A stretch of 64,000 nucleotides of DNA from Gaiellasilicea sp037721555. Its GTDB lineage: Bacteria; Actinomycetota; Thermoleophilia; Gaiellales; Gaiellaceae. A model generated the notes under the pieces. The model made no database searches. It was not told the DNA's origin and saw only the letters and a program-made list of their open reading frames with translations. Every line of letters starts with the position of its first letter. Position 1 is the stretch's first letter. Shown here one piece after another: positions 24,201 through 32,267 of this stretch. The position numbers were made by a program, and so were the translations under genes. The DNA is taken from positions 62,001 to 126,000 of the forward strand of contig JBBJOI010000003.1 in NCBI GenBank assembly GCA_037721555.1. The letters run 5' to 3'.

Positions 24201-25228
24201 AGTACACGGTGGCGCTTGCAATCGCCACGGCGTCCGGACCAATCGAAGGGCATCGTCTCGAAATCGCCGGCGTCGCGGACTCGGAGCGCCGTTTCGTCGA
24301 ACAGTCGGCAGCGGATGGGCTCACGCTTCATGCGGTCGCCCTCGGGCCTGAGCTTGAGGTGCCACTCCTTCCGTCGCAGGCTGCTGCGGACCTACTGGCG
24401 AAGCTACGCGTCGCAACGCCATTCCCGCTCGGGACGGGCCGCTGGCGTTGTTTCCCGGTCGCGGAGTTTCACGAGACAAACGACCGGCGGCTCTGGAATG
24501 GCGCAACCGACGGGTTGCCGTTGTGGAAGGGTGAGAGCTTCGACCAGTACGACCCCCACGGCGCGGGCGAGCGCCTCTGCCCGCCGAGCGAGGAGGCGTT
24601 GCGAAAGGCGCGCAAGCCGAATCCAGCCAAGGACTCGCTCGTCGCTCGTGATGCGCCGAAGTCTGCTCGGGCCGCGACCGTCGCGGCAGAGCTCGGGCGA
24701 GCGCGCGTCGCGTTCCGGGATGTCACGAACCGGACGAACTCGCGGACTGTGCTCGCTTGTCTAGTCCCGCCCAGGACGTTCCTCACGAACAAGGCGCCTT
24801 ACCTCGCCTTCGTCGATGGCAGCGAACTCGATCGCGCCGCGTGCCTCGGGCTCATGAACAGCCTCGCTTTCGATTGGCAGGCGCGTCGCTTCGTCGAGAT
24901 GAACGTGAACTTCTTCATCCTCGAAGGCCTGCGCCTGCCGGAGCTGTCCGACGAGGACTTCGAGGCAATTGCAGGCGCCGCCGCCCGCCTTTCCTGCCCC
25001 GACGACCGCTTCGCCGACTTCGCCGCCGCCACGGCCGTCGACTTCGGTCCACTCGCATCCGATGAGCGCGATCGACTTCGTGCCGGGATCGACGCCCGTG
25101 TCGCCCACGCCTGGCGCCTCGACGTGATCGACCTCGAGACGATCTTCGCCGACTTCACGCTCGATTCCGTGCCCGAGACCTATCGGCAGCGCGTCCGTGA
25201 CCGTTTCGCCGAGCTTGCGGCCTCGTGA
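21239..25228 (+). CDS. Large class I N6-adenine DNA methyltransferase (Eco57I/DrmMI-like)
   Basis: A 1329-residue enzyme. Motif I is DPACGSSHFL (about 604-613; the usual DPACGSGxF with Ser for Gly), preceded by the YYTPEPLVRHLV segment. FGVDLSPMGAEIAKISLWL is motif II/III-like. Motif IV is NPPW (848-851), and a target-recognition region (PLYKFFCQRYRRLL onward, NVNFFILEGLRLPELS) follows. The N-terminal 500 residues resemble type IIG/DISARM methylases. It transfers a methyl group from SAM to adenine N6. GTGA overlap with the helicase gene implies a joint restriction or defence system. GTG 21239 start; GTG 21245 also possible. Confidence 0.9.
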   Translation: MRVHARSYLHRPVRAVAFARAQGWGLEPVNAKELIDALAGVAGARRVPVQSNAVESSALVNGIEIATSISAEDRDLRRAWRARARGGPTPLLLLADDPETAGYLRALGPVKKDGPLRTVAPEALLGVLRRLPELSNLQAVRELAEQLEHLDRSGVAGLTVKGLGTEYLYRTRLRGTGEWGRLAELAAGATGEWRALLTGLGYELETLRPYGYVARHGDAPVAVVHPVADPSAFSRLDPQGRPPEGVLLAECRAHGAQYGLLAAGSRFRLFEARPEAGSAVARYVELDATTLADEDRPLLGLLAPAYLAEGGFEALMRQSRAFGVELRKRLDTAIRQDVLPPLGVELGKWARDGGRDLSDDAQRGELEAAALTFVFRALFLLYAESAGHLPMSQEGYARSSFSQVVQDAAEQLGRLDPRSTQLSDRIRTLVGAMRTGNDALAVPAYNGDLFAVDGFEGAEVLEAVSFSDASLGPGLVALGVDSTSGDGFDFSGLEIGHLGHIYEGLLSLRLSLADRRYRYDARSDRYVGAESGDAAVEKGDLLWLTDEGGRKGGGVYYTPEPLVRHLVRRGVVPAFHRHLEEVAALLRERPDEAARRLFEFRVLDPACGSSHFLVAVVDELADEIASFLGEHPLPTVARELDDLRAGAGATYGIGIEDSQLLRRLVLRRCVFGVDLSPMGAEIAKISLWLASFVPGLSLSYLDHNVKVGNSLIGVASADQLLDAHGGSTIPAMLVAEQMERAAKAGEPLFGLMDRNPEEVARSEKTDREMERAVEGARILLNLWVAEPLGLKGARDELWAAAEAIGRGDVPALGDAASELARLNRVFHWPLEFPEVFAAGKGFAAVVGNPPWEEVTVEELAFYARYEPGLRGLPEAERTPALERMQDERPELSERLNEELQAVAALRAFFAADTGYTGGAGDPDLYKFFCQRYRRLLASGGALAVVLPRSAFAAKGSADFRRWLFGECTVRRLDFLLNNRCWIFDTHPQYTVALAIATASGPIEGHRLEIAGVADSERRFVEQSAADGLTLHAVALGPELEVPLLPSQAAADLLAKLRVATPFPLGTGRWRCFPVAEFHETNDRRLWNGATDGLPLWKGESFDQYDPHGAGERLCPPSEEALRKARKPNPAKDSLVARDAPKSARAATVAAELGRARVAFRDVTNRTNSRTVLACLVPPRTFLTNKAPYLAFVDGSELDRAACLGLMNSLAFDWQARRFVEMNVNFFILEGLRLPELSDEDFEAIAGAAARLSCPDDRFADFAAATAVDFGPLASDERDRLRAGIDARVAHAWRLDVIDLETIFADFTLDSVPETYRQRVRDRFAELAAS

Positions 25229-28200
25229 CGCGCCCCGACGTCCTTGACAACCTCCCGGACGGGAGGACGCACGCGGACGGCCTCGCGTATCTCGTCGGCG
25301 ACATCCCGACGGGGCACGGTCTCTCGGTCGCCACCGGCTACGTCAACCTTCGCGGGCTTCATCACCTTGCGACGATCGTCGAGGACGGCCGCGCCGTGCG
25401 ACTACTACTCGGTGCGCTGCCCGAGCAAGGTCTCGGCGAGGCGCCACCTCGTCTCTCGTTCGAGCAGCGGATGCACGTACTGGCGGGGGAGCGGGACCTC
25501 TCCCGCTTTCCGCCGAGTCGCGCGGCGGAGCGACTGCAGGCGATTGAGGCATGGCTAGCACGACCTGACGTTGAGGTGCGTCGCTACCTCGAGCGCTTCC
25601 TACACGGCAAGGCGTATCTGTTCGGCTCGGTCGACGATTCCCGTGCAGCCCTCGTCACCTCAGCGAATCTCACCGGGGCGGGGCTCGAGTGGAACCTCGA
25701 GCTCGGCCTCGTCGACTACAACGTCGGTCCGAGCAAGGCTGCACTCGAGTGGTTCCAGCAGCTCTGGGGCGAAGCAGTCCCGTTCGACGAAGAGCTTCAC
25801 GATCTGCTCTTCCCGCAGGTCGGGCTTGTCGACCCGGCGACGGTCTACCTGCGAGCGCTGCTCGAGCTCTACGGCGAGGAGCTCTCGGTCGCCGGAGGCT
25901 CGCAGGTCACGCGAATCACCTTGGCGTCGTTTGGGCGCGACGGCTACGAGAGAGCGCGGCGGATTCTCGCCCGGCACCACGGCGTCGTCTATGCGGACGG
26001 CGTAGGCACGGGCAAGACCGAGATCGGGCTGGCCTTCATCGAAGAGTACGCGCTCGATCAGGGGCGTCAGGCGCTCGTCGTTTGTCCAGCGCAGCTGCGT
26101 GAAACCTGGGAGATGAGGATCAAGCTCGCACGCTTGCCTGCCGAGGTGCTCTCGTTCAACCAACTCGCCTCTGACGAGCAGCTCGTCCCCGACGCGCGGA
26201 ACGCCCGACGCCACCTCGTTGCTGATAAGAACGCCTACCGGCTTGTGGTCGTCGACGAAGCGCACGCATTTCGGACGGACGACACGACCTGGTACCGCGC
26301 GATGGAGCGACTCCTTGGCGGTGAGCGAAAGGACGTCGTGCTGCTGACCGCGACGCCCGTGAACAACGGGCTTTGGGACCTCTACAACCTCGTCATGCTG
26401 TTTGCGCATCATGATCGTGCGTTTAGCGGGGTCGGCATCCCGTCGGTCCGTCGGTTGTTCGTACGCGCGGGTGCGAATGAACGCGATCCCGAGAACCTCG
26501 ACCCCGACGTGCTCTTCCCGATCGCGGACGCAGTTTCGGTGCGACGCGACCGGCGCTTCATCCAGGAGCACTATCCGGGCGAGACATTCGCCGACGGTAC
26601 GCCCGCCCGCTTTCCTGAGCCGAAGCCGGAGACGCGGCGCTACGACCTCGACAAGGCGCATCTCGGCGTTTTCTCGGAGATCGTGCGCGAGATCCGCGAG
26701 CTCGAGATGGCCCGCTACAGGCCCACGGCCTGGCTGGTTGCGGGCGACGAAGACGCTGCTGAAGCACGGCTCGGTGGGCTCCTCCAGTCGCAGATCCTGA
26801 AGCGGTTCGAGTCGTGCTGGGCTGCGTGCCTGGCCACGGTGCAGCGGATGATCGCTGCACACGACGCGTTCCTCGCGGGGTGGGCCGAGGGGCGGGGCAG
26901 CGTTCCCTCGCGGGAGACACTCCGGCGGGCAGCCCACGACGAGGCAGCCGAGGCCGGGATCGCGGCTTGGGTCGAGGAGATGCTGACCGACGATCCGGGC
27001 GCGAGGCCGGCGTCGGACTTCGATCCTGAGTACGGGAACGCTGTGGCGGCTGATCGCGGTCGACTCGTCGCAATCCGTGATCGCCTTTCTCGGATGTCCG
27101 CCGAGAGCGATCCAAAGCTGCGGTTGCTCGTCGAACTGCTCGACTCCTCGCCCGCGCAAAAGGTCGCCGTCTTCGCGACCTATGGCGAGACGATCGCGTA
27201 TCTGGACGCGCACCTTCCCGAGCGCGTGCGAGGTCGGGAGCGGGTGACGGTTATCGGCGGCGAGTCGAGCCCGGATGAGCGCATGCGTGCGATCGCGCGG
27301 TTCGCACCGCGGACAGTCGTGCGCGACGACTACGTCCCGCCTGACGGCGAGGTTGATCTGCTGCTGTCCACGGACGTCCTCTCGGAGGGTCAGAACCTCC
27401 AGCAGGCGCAGGCCGTGATCTCTTACGACATGCCGTGGAATCCGCAGCGCGTCGTCCAGCGGAATGGCCGCGTGATCCGCCTCCGTTCGCCGCACGACGA
27501 GGTGTACCTCACGACGATGCTGCCGGAGCCGGGCGAGCTTGAGGAGCTGCTGAAGCTCGAGACGCTGGTCCGCGGCAAGATCCGCGCCGCCGGCGTTTAC
27601 GGCATGGAGGTCGAAATTATTGAAGGCGTGGACAGCGAGCTCCGGGCCTATGCGGAACGTCTCGCGGACGCCGATCCGGACCTGCTGGAGGAAGACGGCG
27701 ACGAGGCCGGTCTGTCGGGTGCTTTTCTTGGCGAAGAGCTACGGGCGCGGCTTCTACGAGCGCAGCTCGAAGGTGAGATGGCGCGTATTGAGGGGCTGCC
27801 CTGGGGAGTCGGAGCGATTTTCAGGCAGTCGGCCGGTGGAGCGTCGCGCGGCGCACCCGGTGTCTTCTTCGCGACCCGGACGAAGCCCCTCGCGGGCGCG
27901 GAGCGCGGCTACCGGTACTGGCGCTACATCGAGCTTGAGAGCGGCGAGGTGATCGACTCCGACCTCGAGATGCTGCGCCGGATCAACCCGGAGGGGAGTG
28001 CGACGGCGGAGTTCGCCGACTTCGATCTCGAGGCATCGTGGAAGATCGCTGCGGCGTCGATTGTCGAGGAGCACAATCTCCGCGCCGATCCGCGCACGGC
28101 GCAGGAAGCTATCGGCCCGGCGCAGCGGTTCGCGCTCGACCTCTTGCGGGATCCGACCGTGATCCTGCCTGAAGGCGCCGAGCGCGCATCCGAAGCTTTG

Positions 28201-28422
28201 GCCGTGGAGCGCAGCTCGGCGGTGCGTCGCGAGCTGAACGGCATCCAGGCGGAGCTACATGAGGACCGGATCACGCCGAGCGAAGCGGCGGGGCAAATCG
28301 TAGCCCTCGTCGAACGCCTCGGCCTTCAGCCTGTCTCGCTCGACGACGTTCCGGCGCCGATCGAAGAGGACGACCTCGGCGTCGTCTGCTGGATGGTCGT
28401 ACAACCGGCCGCCGGCGTCTGA
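25225..28422 (+). CDS. PLD-nuclease-like/SNF2 helicase fusion (DrmD-like)
   Basis: A 1065-residue protein. Residues about 40-200 form a phospholipase-D-like domain (FLHGKAYLFGS at about 125-135, then ALVTSANLTGAGLEWNLELGLVDYN). A SNF2-family helicase follows with Walker A GVGTGKTEIG (about 259-268), DEAH (about 343-346), LLTATPVNNG, and C-terminal motifs LLSTDVLSEGQNLQQAQAVISYDMPWNP and RVVQRNGRVIRL. The PLD motif has H and K but not the usual downstream aspartate spacing. Coupled by GTGA to the methyltransferase. Its last 97 bp overlap the convergent NERD-helicase gene. Confidence 0.9.
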   Translation: MTRPDVLDNLPDGRTHADGLAYLVGDIPTGHGLSVATGYVNLRGLHHLATIVEDGRAVRLLLGALPEQGLGEAPPRLSFEQRMHVLAGERDLSRFPPSRAAERLQAIEAWLARPDVEVRRYLERFLHGKAYLFGSVDDSRAALVTSANLTGAGLEWNLELGLVDYNVGPSKAALEWFQQLWGEAVPFDEELHDLLFPQVGLVDPATVYLRALLELYGEELSVAGGSQVTRITLASFGRDGYERARRILARHHGVVYADGVGTGKTEIGLAFIEEYALDQGRQALVVCPAQLRETWEMRIKLARLPAEVLSFNQLASDEQLVPDARNARRHLVADKNAYRLVVVDEAHAFRTDDTTWYRAMERLLGGERKDVVLLTATPVNNGLWDLYNLVMLFAHHDRAFSGVGIPSVRRLFVRAGANERDPENLDPDVLFPIADAVSVRRDRRFIQEHYPGETFADGTPARFPEPKPETRRYDLDKAHLGVFSEIVREIRELEMARYRPTAWLVAGDEDAAEARLGGLLQSQILKRFESCWAACLATVQRMIAAHDAFLAGWAEGRGSVPSRETLRRAAHDEAAEAGIAAWVEEMLTDDPGARPASDFDPEYGNAVAADRGRLVAIRDRLSRMSAESDPKLRLLVELLDSSPAQKVAVFATYGETIAYLDAHLPERVRGRERVTVIGGESSPDERMRAIARFAPRTVVRDDYVPPDGEVDLLLSTDVLSEGQNLQQAQAVISYDMPWNPQRVVQRNGRVIRLRSPHDEVYLTTMLPEPGELEELLKLETLVRGKIRAAGVYGMEVEIIEGVDSELRAYAERLADADPDLLEEDGDEAGLSGAFLGEELRARLLRAQLEGEMARIEGLPWGVGAIFRQSAGGASRGAPGVFFATRTKPLAGAERGYRYWRYIELESGEVIDSDLEMLRRINPEGSATAEFADFDLEASWKIAAASIVEEHNLRADPRTAQEAIGPAQRFALDLLRDPTVILPEGAERASEALAVERSSAVRRELNGIQAELHEDRITPSEAAGQIVALVERLGLQPVSLDDVPAPIEEDDLGVVCWMVVQPAAGV

Positions 28423-30308
28423 ACGCTCGCGGGCGCGTCTCGCAAAACACGCTCGAACTCGGGCCACGTCCGGCCGAACGGCTCGAGTTCGTGCGATGCA
28501 CAGACGACCGTGAGACGACTTCCGCCAGCATGCGCCTTGAGCCGTGTCATCGCGGTGTAGATGGCGCTCAATGCGCGTTGGCCGCCCGCGTCGCCGGCGG
28601 CGACGACGATGTGACTCCCCTCCCACCCCTTGAAGCTGTGGATCGTCGTGGCCTTGACCCGGGCATCGCCCTTGAAGAAGTAGAGCTTCTGCTGCCGAGC
28701 GAGCCGCGAATCGGCTGAAAACGTGTGAGATACGCGGACTCCGAGGCTCTCCAGCCGCGCTACGACGGCGCTGCCCAGCTCTTTCCGATCGCAGAGGAAG
28801 ACCAGGTTCGCGAAGGAGGCTGGAGTGCTTCCATTGGTGGGGACGTCGGCGATGGACGTGCGGATGGCTTCGACCGCAGCATCTACGAGTTGATTCGAGC
28901 TGACCTGGAGCCAGCGCAGAGCTGTCGGGTAGAGGTCGAGTTCTTCCTGGTCGGACGCGATCGGCGGCGTGATCTCGCGATCGTCGAGGAAGCGCTGAAC
29001 GAAGTCGGCCGTGAGGTCGATCAGTGGTCGCGGCAGTCGGTAGCTGACGTCGAGCGTCGCCCACGGACCGCGGAATCCCGCACCCTCCATCGTCTGATCT
29101 GTCCAGAGGTTGTTCCGGCCGTAGACGTCCTGAGCTCGGTCAGCGACGAGAAGCATCTCGCCGTCCGGTCGCCGAACTTTTCTGAGCGCGTCCCACCAAC
29201 TTGGGCGGAAGTCCTGACCTTCGTCGACAAGGATCGCGTCGTAGCTGTCGACAAGGTCGGGGCAGGATTCGATGGCTTCCGCCGCGGCGGAAGCGAGGAG
29301 CTCGTCCAAGACGTCCGCGTGCGCTTCGTTCCATGGGAGGGCGTGGTACACGTCAGCCATGTCTGCTCCGTAGAGCACGCGCTTGCACCACGAATGGAAG
29401 TTGAGCCAGGTGACGCGTCTGCGGTCGTATCCGAATCGCGCAGCCGAGTCTCGAAGGTAGTTGAGCAGCGTGATGTTGAAGGAGACGACCAAGACATCCT
29501 TCTTCTCTTCTCCCAGAGCCGTAGCCCGGCCAGCGACAACCATGGTCTTTCCGGAACCCGCTGGGCCGCGAAGCCGGCGGAAACCCGATTCGGTGCGGCC
29601 ATTCACGTAGCGGAGCTGGTCACGGCTCAGCGGCGGGACCTCGCGTTGCTCGGCGGCGAAGTGGGGCTCGACGAGCCAATGACGGAGGTCGTCAGCAATT
29701 TCGGGTGTCATCAACCATGAGGATCGACGGCCGTGGTCGGGGAAAATGGCATCGAGATCCTTGCGCGCGAGCGCCGACGCACCTGACAACGTGAAGTAGC
29801 GGCGAGCTGCAGCGCTCGGGGCTCGATGATCAAGCCCGGGTCCGAACCGCTCGAACAGTTGCTCGTCCTGCGCAAAGGGAAAGATGAGTCCCGCGGTGAC
29901 CGAGGCGAGCCCGGCGCTTCGATTCAATGCCGGGCAGTAGAGGTCGGCAATCTCCGTCCGGTACTGGTGAAGGCGCTCGAATGGGTTTGCCTCGGTGAAC
30001 GCACGTCCCTCGATGTTGGTTCCGATCAGCCGTGGAGCCCCGTTCTGCTGCTCCATCCGCCAGTCGCACGCAGCGAGATTCCAGTCCTTCACCTCGAAGA
30101 CGGCAATTCCGGCGTCGGGGTGTAGCAGCACGATGTCCGGCCGGAGGTTGTTCAGGTGCGGTTGAACGTAGATCTCCCACTCGAGCGGGAGCTGCTGATC
30201 GAAGAGATCGAAGACAAGCCGTTCGCCCGGCTCAAGCGGCGTACGACGTCGGTCGAGCTCGTCGCGCGGCGGCGAAACGACTCGATTGATCGGCCGCGGC
30301 GAAGTCAT
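28326..30308 (-). CDS. NERD-nuclease-domain UvrD-like helicase
   Basis: About 660 residues. The N-terminal NERD domain (WEIYVQPHLNNLRPDIVLLHPDAGIAVFEVKDW) has the PD-(D/E)xK nuclease pattern D...EVK. A superfamily 1 helicase follows: Walker A GPAGSGKT, AILVDEGQDFRPSWWDAL (motif II), LDVSYRLPRPL, TTIHSFKGWEGSHIVV and YTAMTRLKAH. NERD-helicase fusions are frequent in defence islands. ATG 30308 is preferred to TTG 30338. The last 97 bp run antisense into the end of the SNF2 gene, and the low-complexity tail there may be untested read-through of a lost stop. Confidence 0.88.
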   Translation of the reverse strand: MTSPRPINRVVSPPRDELDRRRTPLEPGERLVFDLFDQQLPLEWEIYVQPHLNNLRPDIVLLHPDAGIAVFEVKDWNLAACDWRMEQQNGAPRLIGTNIEGRAFTEANPFERLHQYRTEIADLYCPALNRSAGLASVTAGLIFPFAQDEQLFERFGPGLDHRAPSAAARRYFTLSGASALARKDLDAIFPDHGRRSSWLMTPEIADDLRHWLVEPHFAAEQREVPPLSRDQLRYVNGRTESGFRRLRGPAGSGKTMVVAGRATALGEEKKDVLVVSFNITLLNYLRDSAARFGYDRRRVTWLNFHSWCKRVLYGADMADVYHALPWNEAHADVLDELLASAAAEAIESCPDLVDSYDAILVDEGQDFRPSWWDALRKVRRPDGEMLLVADRAQDVYGRNNLWTDQTMEGAGFRGPWATLDVSYRLPRPLIDLTADFVQRFLDDREITPPIASDQEELDLYPTALRWLQVSSNQLVDAAVEAIRTSIADVPTNGSTPASFANLVFLCDRKELGSAVVARLESLGVRVSHTFSADSRLARQQKLYFFKGDARVKATTIHSFKGWEGSHIVVAAGDAGGQRALSAIYTAMTRLKAHAGGSRLTVVCASHELEPFGRTWPEFERVLRDAPASVQTPAAGCTTIQQTTPRSSSSIGAGTSSSETG

Positions 30309-30359
30309 CCTGGGACGAGTTCGGCATCGGCTCGCCAAAGCGTTAGCTGTTGTCTGAGA

Positions 30360-30872
30360 TCAGCGCTCGAGGCCGAGCCCGAGATCGCGCTCGAGCTCGG
30401 CGATGTGGCGGAGCTGGTTCACGATCACGAGGTCGCGGTCGTAGTCACGGTAGAGCGCGCCTGCCATGCGAACGAGGTCGCCGACGGAAGCGATCTGTGG
30501 GCGGACGCCCTTGCCGAGATACTCGTGCGTGGCGGCGCGGCGGAGGTCTTCGTAGCCTCGTGTGCCCGCGGGTTGCGGGACGATCTTGAGCTCGCCGAAG
30601 TCGGTTTCCAGCTCGATGACGGGCTCGTCGCTGTCGAACGCGAGTGGCTGGCCATCTGGGCGCCGAGCATTGACGTCGGCGAGGGCGAGCCCAAGATTTT
30701 CGAGGGTGGTGGGGCGCATCCAGGGCGTGATGTCGACGCCGTTGGTGAGCTCGTCGGTTCCCTGGGTGATGCGGGCGAGGGCGCCGATGAGGATGAAGCT
30801 GGCGTGTCGTTTCTGGATCGCTGCGAGGAGGCCGAGCGGGTCGAAGCTCCCCGACGCGTCCAGTGCCATCAA
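30360..30872 (-). CDS. Nucleotidyltransferase-like toxin (AbiEii-type) candidate
   Basis: A 170-residue protein with a minimal nucleotidyltransferase fold: FILIGALARITQGTDELTNGVDITPW holds the G[GS]-like loop and the metal-binding Asp region, and VIELETDFGELKIVPQ supplies the later strand. The C-terminus (ASVGDLVRMAGALYRDYDRDLVIVNQLRH) is typical of AbiEii/MNT-like toxins. It is coupled by ATGA to the upstream XRE-type gene, the usual antitoxin position. The classic DxD is reduced to GVD, so catalysis is unproven. Confidence 0.7.
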   Translation of the reverse strand: MMALDASGSFDPLGLLAAIQKRHASFILIGALARITQGTDELTNGVDITPWMRPTTLENLGLALADVNARRPDGQPLAFDSDEPVIELETDFGELKIVPQPAGTRGYEDLRRAATHEYLGKGVRPQIASVGDLVRMAGALYRDYDRDLVIVNQLRHIAELERDLGLGLER

Positions 30873-31159
30873 CGGTCGAGCGTGCGCAGCATCGAACGCG
30901 TCCGCTCCTGCGGAGAGCGGCGAAGGCGCTTGCGAATCTGCTCGTCCGCGCGTTCGTCCGACTCATGGCGTGCGAGTTGCAGGCTGAGGTCGTAGCCGCA
31001 AGCACGGAGCAGCTCGCGCAGCGTCTCGAAGCTCGGCTGGACGGCGTCCCGTTCCCACCGAGCGATCTGGGCGCGATCGCGGCCGACCCGGTCGCCGAGT
31101 TCGCCCTGGGAGATCCCGGCGAGCAGGCGGGCCTCGCGGATCAGCATGCCGCTGGTCAT
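30869..31159 (-). CDS. XRE-family helix-turn-helix antitoxin/regulator
   Basis: A 96-residue protein with a canonical HTH_3 domain (LIREARLLAGISQGELGDRVGRDRAQIARWERDAVQPSFETLRELLRACG) and a basic tail. ATGA overlap with the nucleotidyltransferase gene makes a two-gene toxin-antitoxin-like operon. It would repress its own promoter, in the 57-bp gap shared with the divergent excisionase-like gene. Confidence 0.82.
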   Translation of the reverse strand: MTSGMLIREARLLAGISQGELGDRVGRDRAQIARWERDAVQPSFETLRELLRACGYDLSLQLARHESDERADEQIRKRLRRSPQERTRSMLRTLDR

Positions 31160-31181
31160 ATCGGCAATCTACTTCTTCGGG

Positions 31182-31210
31182 TTGCGATCATCAAGCGGAG
31201 CATATATGTT
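31182..31210 (+). promoter_or_regulatory. Promoter for a leaderless excisionase-like mRNA
   Basis: TTGCGA (31182-31187), 17-bp spacer, TATGTT (31205-31210). The ATG of the downstream gene is at 31217, seven bases past the -10, so transcription would begin at or next to the start codon. No Shine-Dalgarno sequence is present, consistent with leaderless translation as is common in actinobacteria. Confidence 0.55.
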
Positions 31211-31216
31211 CCTACA

Positions 31217-31474
31217 ATGGCGAGTGAGCAGCTCAGCCTCGACCTGACGGCCTCTCCGGCACCGCAGCAGAACGGCCAACCGAAGAGCGCGCTCCGCGGC
31301 GTCACGGTCGTACCGAACGAGGCGGCGGCGATGCTCGGTATCAGCCGCGATTTCTTCGACGAGCACGTCAAGCCGGAGTTGAGGATCATCCGTCGGGGCT
31401 CCAAGACGATCCTGATCCCGGTCGCCGAGCTCGAGCGCTGGGTCGACCGGAGCGCGGCGCGCTGGTCCGACTGA
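31217..31474 (+). CDS. Excisionase-like DNA-binding protein
   Basis: An 85-residue protein with a HTH_17/MerR-like winged helix: GVTVVPNEAAAMLGISRDFFDEHVKPELRIIRRGSKTILIPVAELERWVDRSAA. Such proteins act as recombination directionality factors or as small regulators. A variable 25-residue N-terminus precedes it. The start is fixed by the leaderless promoter geometry. It is inside the element that carries the integrase, which supports a Xis role, though it is not adjacent to int. Confidence 0.8.
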   Translation: MASEQLSLDLTASPAPQQNGQPKSALRGVTVVPNEAAAMLGISRDFFDEHVKPELRIIRRGSKTILIPVAELERWVDRSAARWSD

Positions 31475-31506
31475 GATTGGAACCGGCGTCGCTCTCTTGC
31501 GTTCTG

Positions 31507-31536
31507 GTGTGCGCGCATGTACACTTACACGCACAC
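31507..31536 (+). promoter_or_regulatory. Inverted repeat operator candidate upstream of 31558
   Basis: GTGTGCG (31507-31513) and CGCACAC (31530-31536) are exact reverse complements with a 16-base centre containing TGTACA. The site lies 20 bp before the GTG start at 31558 and next to its AAGGAGA ribosome site, where a bound regulator would block expression. Confidence 0.45.
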
Positions 31537-31557
31537 ACTCAGCCAAGGAGAAGATAA

Positions 31558-32070
31558 GTGGCTCCAGCGATCACAATGATGTTCCCCCCGACGAAGCAGG
31601 GCCTTGCGGAGGCCCGCCTCGACCTCGACCGGCTCGAACTAACGCTCGAGCAAGAGTGGGCATCGACCGTTCCAGCTCCTGTGTTTGACGGCGAGGCCGC
31701 GTCCGCCCCAACGCGCAGCTCAGCGCCGGCGACATCTCCCGCGGTGACGGTCTATGACCGCTCGGTCAAGGGCGGTCGCTCACGCGAGCTGCTGGAGACG
31801 ATAGGCGGCGGCAAGGCGAACGGCATGCTTCCGTCCGAACTCGGACCAAGGCTCAAGCCGGGCCCCGGTGGCAAGGCGCTCTCGAAGGCGTCCGTCCGCG
31901 CGGTGATCCGGAACATCCAGAAACTCGAAGGGAACCTGCTCGCCGAAGGCGCGATCAGCCGGCGCGTTGTTCTCATCGACTTCTCCGGCTACGACAAGGA
32001 GGGGGCCGGCCGCTACTACATCAGTGACGAGGACCGCAACGACCTCGACGCGCATCTCGGTCGGCCGTAG
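31558..32070 (+). CDS. Hypothetical element protein
   Basis: A 170-residue protein I do not recognise. GTG start with AAGGAGA nine bases upstream. The N-terminus is helical (AEARLDLDRLELTLEQEWAST), the middle is low-complexity, and the C-terminal half (GGRSRELLETIGGGKANGMLPSELGP, SKASVRAVIRNIQKLEGNLL) looks like a winged-helix DNA-binding unit. A strong terminator hairpin follows. It may be an element-specific regulator. Confidence 0.7.
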   Translation: MAPAITMMFPPTKQGLAEARLDLDRLELTLEQEWASTVPAPVFDGEAASAPTRSSAPATSPAVTVYDRSVKGGRSRELLETIGGGKANGMLPSELGPRLKPGPGGKALSKASVRAVIRNIQKLEGNLLAEGAISRRVVLIDFSGYDKEGAGRYYISDEDRNDLDAHLGRP

Positions 32071-32088
32071 CCTCGCCCAACACGACTC

Positions 32089-32119
32089 GACGAAGGCCCG
32101 CTCAAGGCGGGCCTTCGTC
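32089..32119 (+). terminator. Thirteen-base-pair terminator hairpin
   Basis: GACGAAGGCCCGC (32089-32101) and GCGGGCCTTCGTC (32107-32119) pair perfectly around a five-base loop. It lies 19 bp past the stop of the gene ending at 32070. No T-tract follows. Confidence 0.8.
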
Positions 32120-32267
32120 GTTCGGAGCGGAATCGCGTGCGATCAGAGCGACACAAGCGATCTTGAGCTATCGGAAGGCAGACAAAGTCGAACAGGTCAA
32201 ATCCTGGCCGACTGGGCTGGTCGCCAGACGTTCGATGGTTGGCGCGGGTCGACCGGAGCGCAGCCCG

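Noticed and set aside
22350..24331. Long antisense ORFs (for example 352 and 452 codons) inside the methyltransferase gene
   Set aside because: They are antisense to a gene with clear motifs and consist of Arg/Ala/Pro-rich sequence typical of GC-rich shadow frames.
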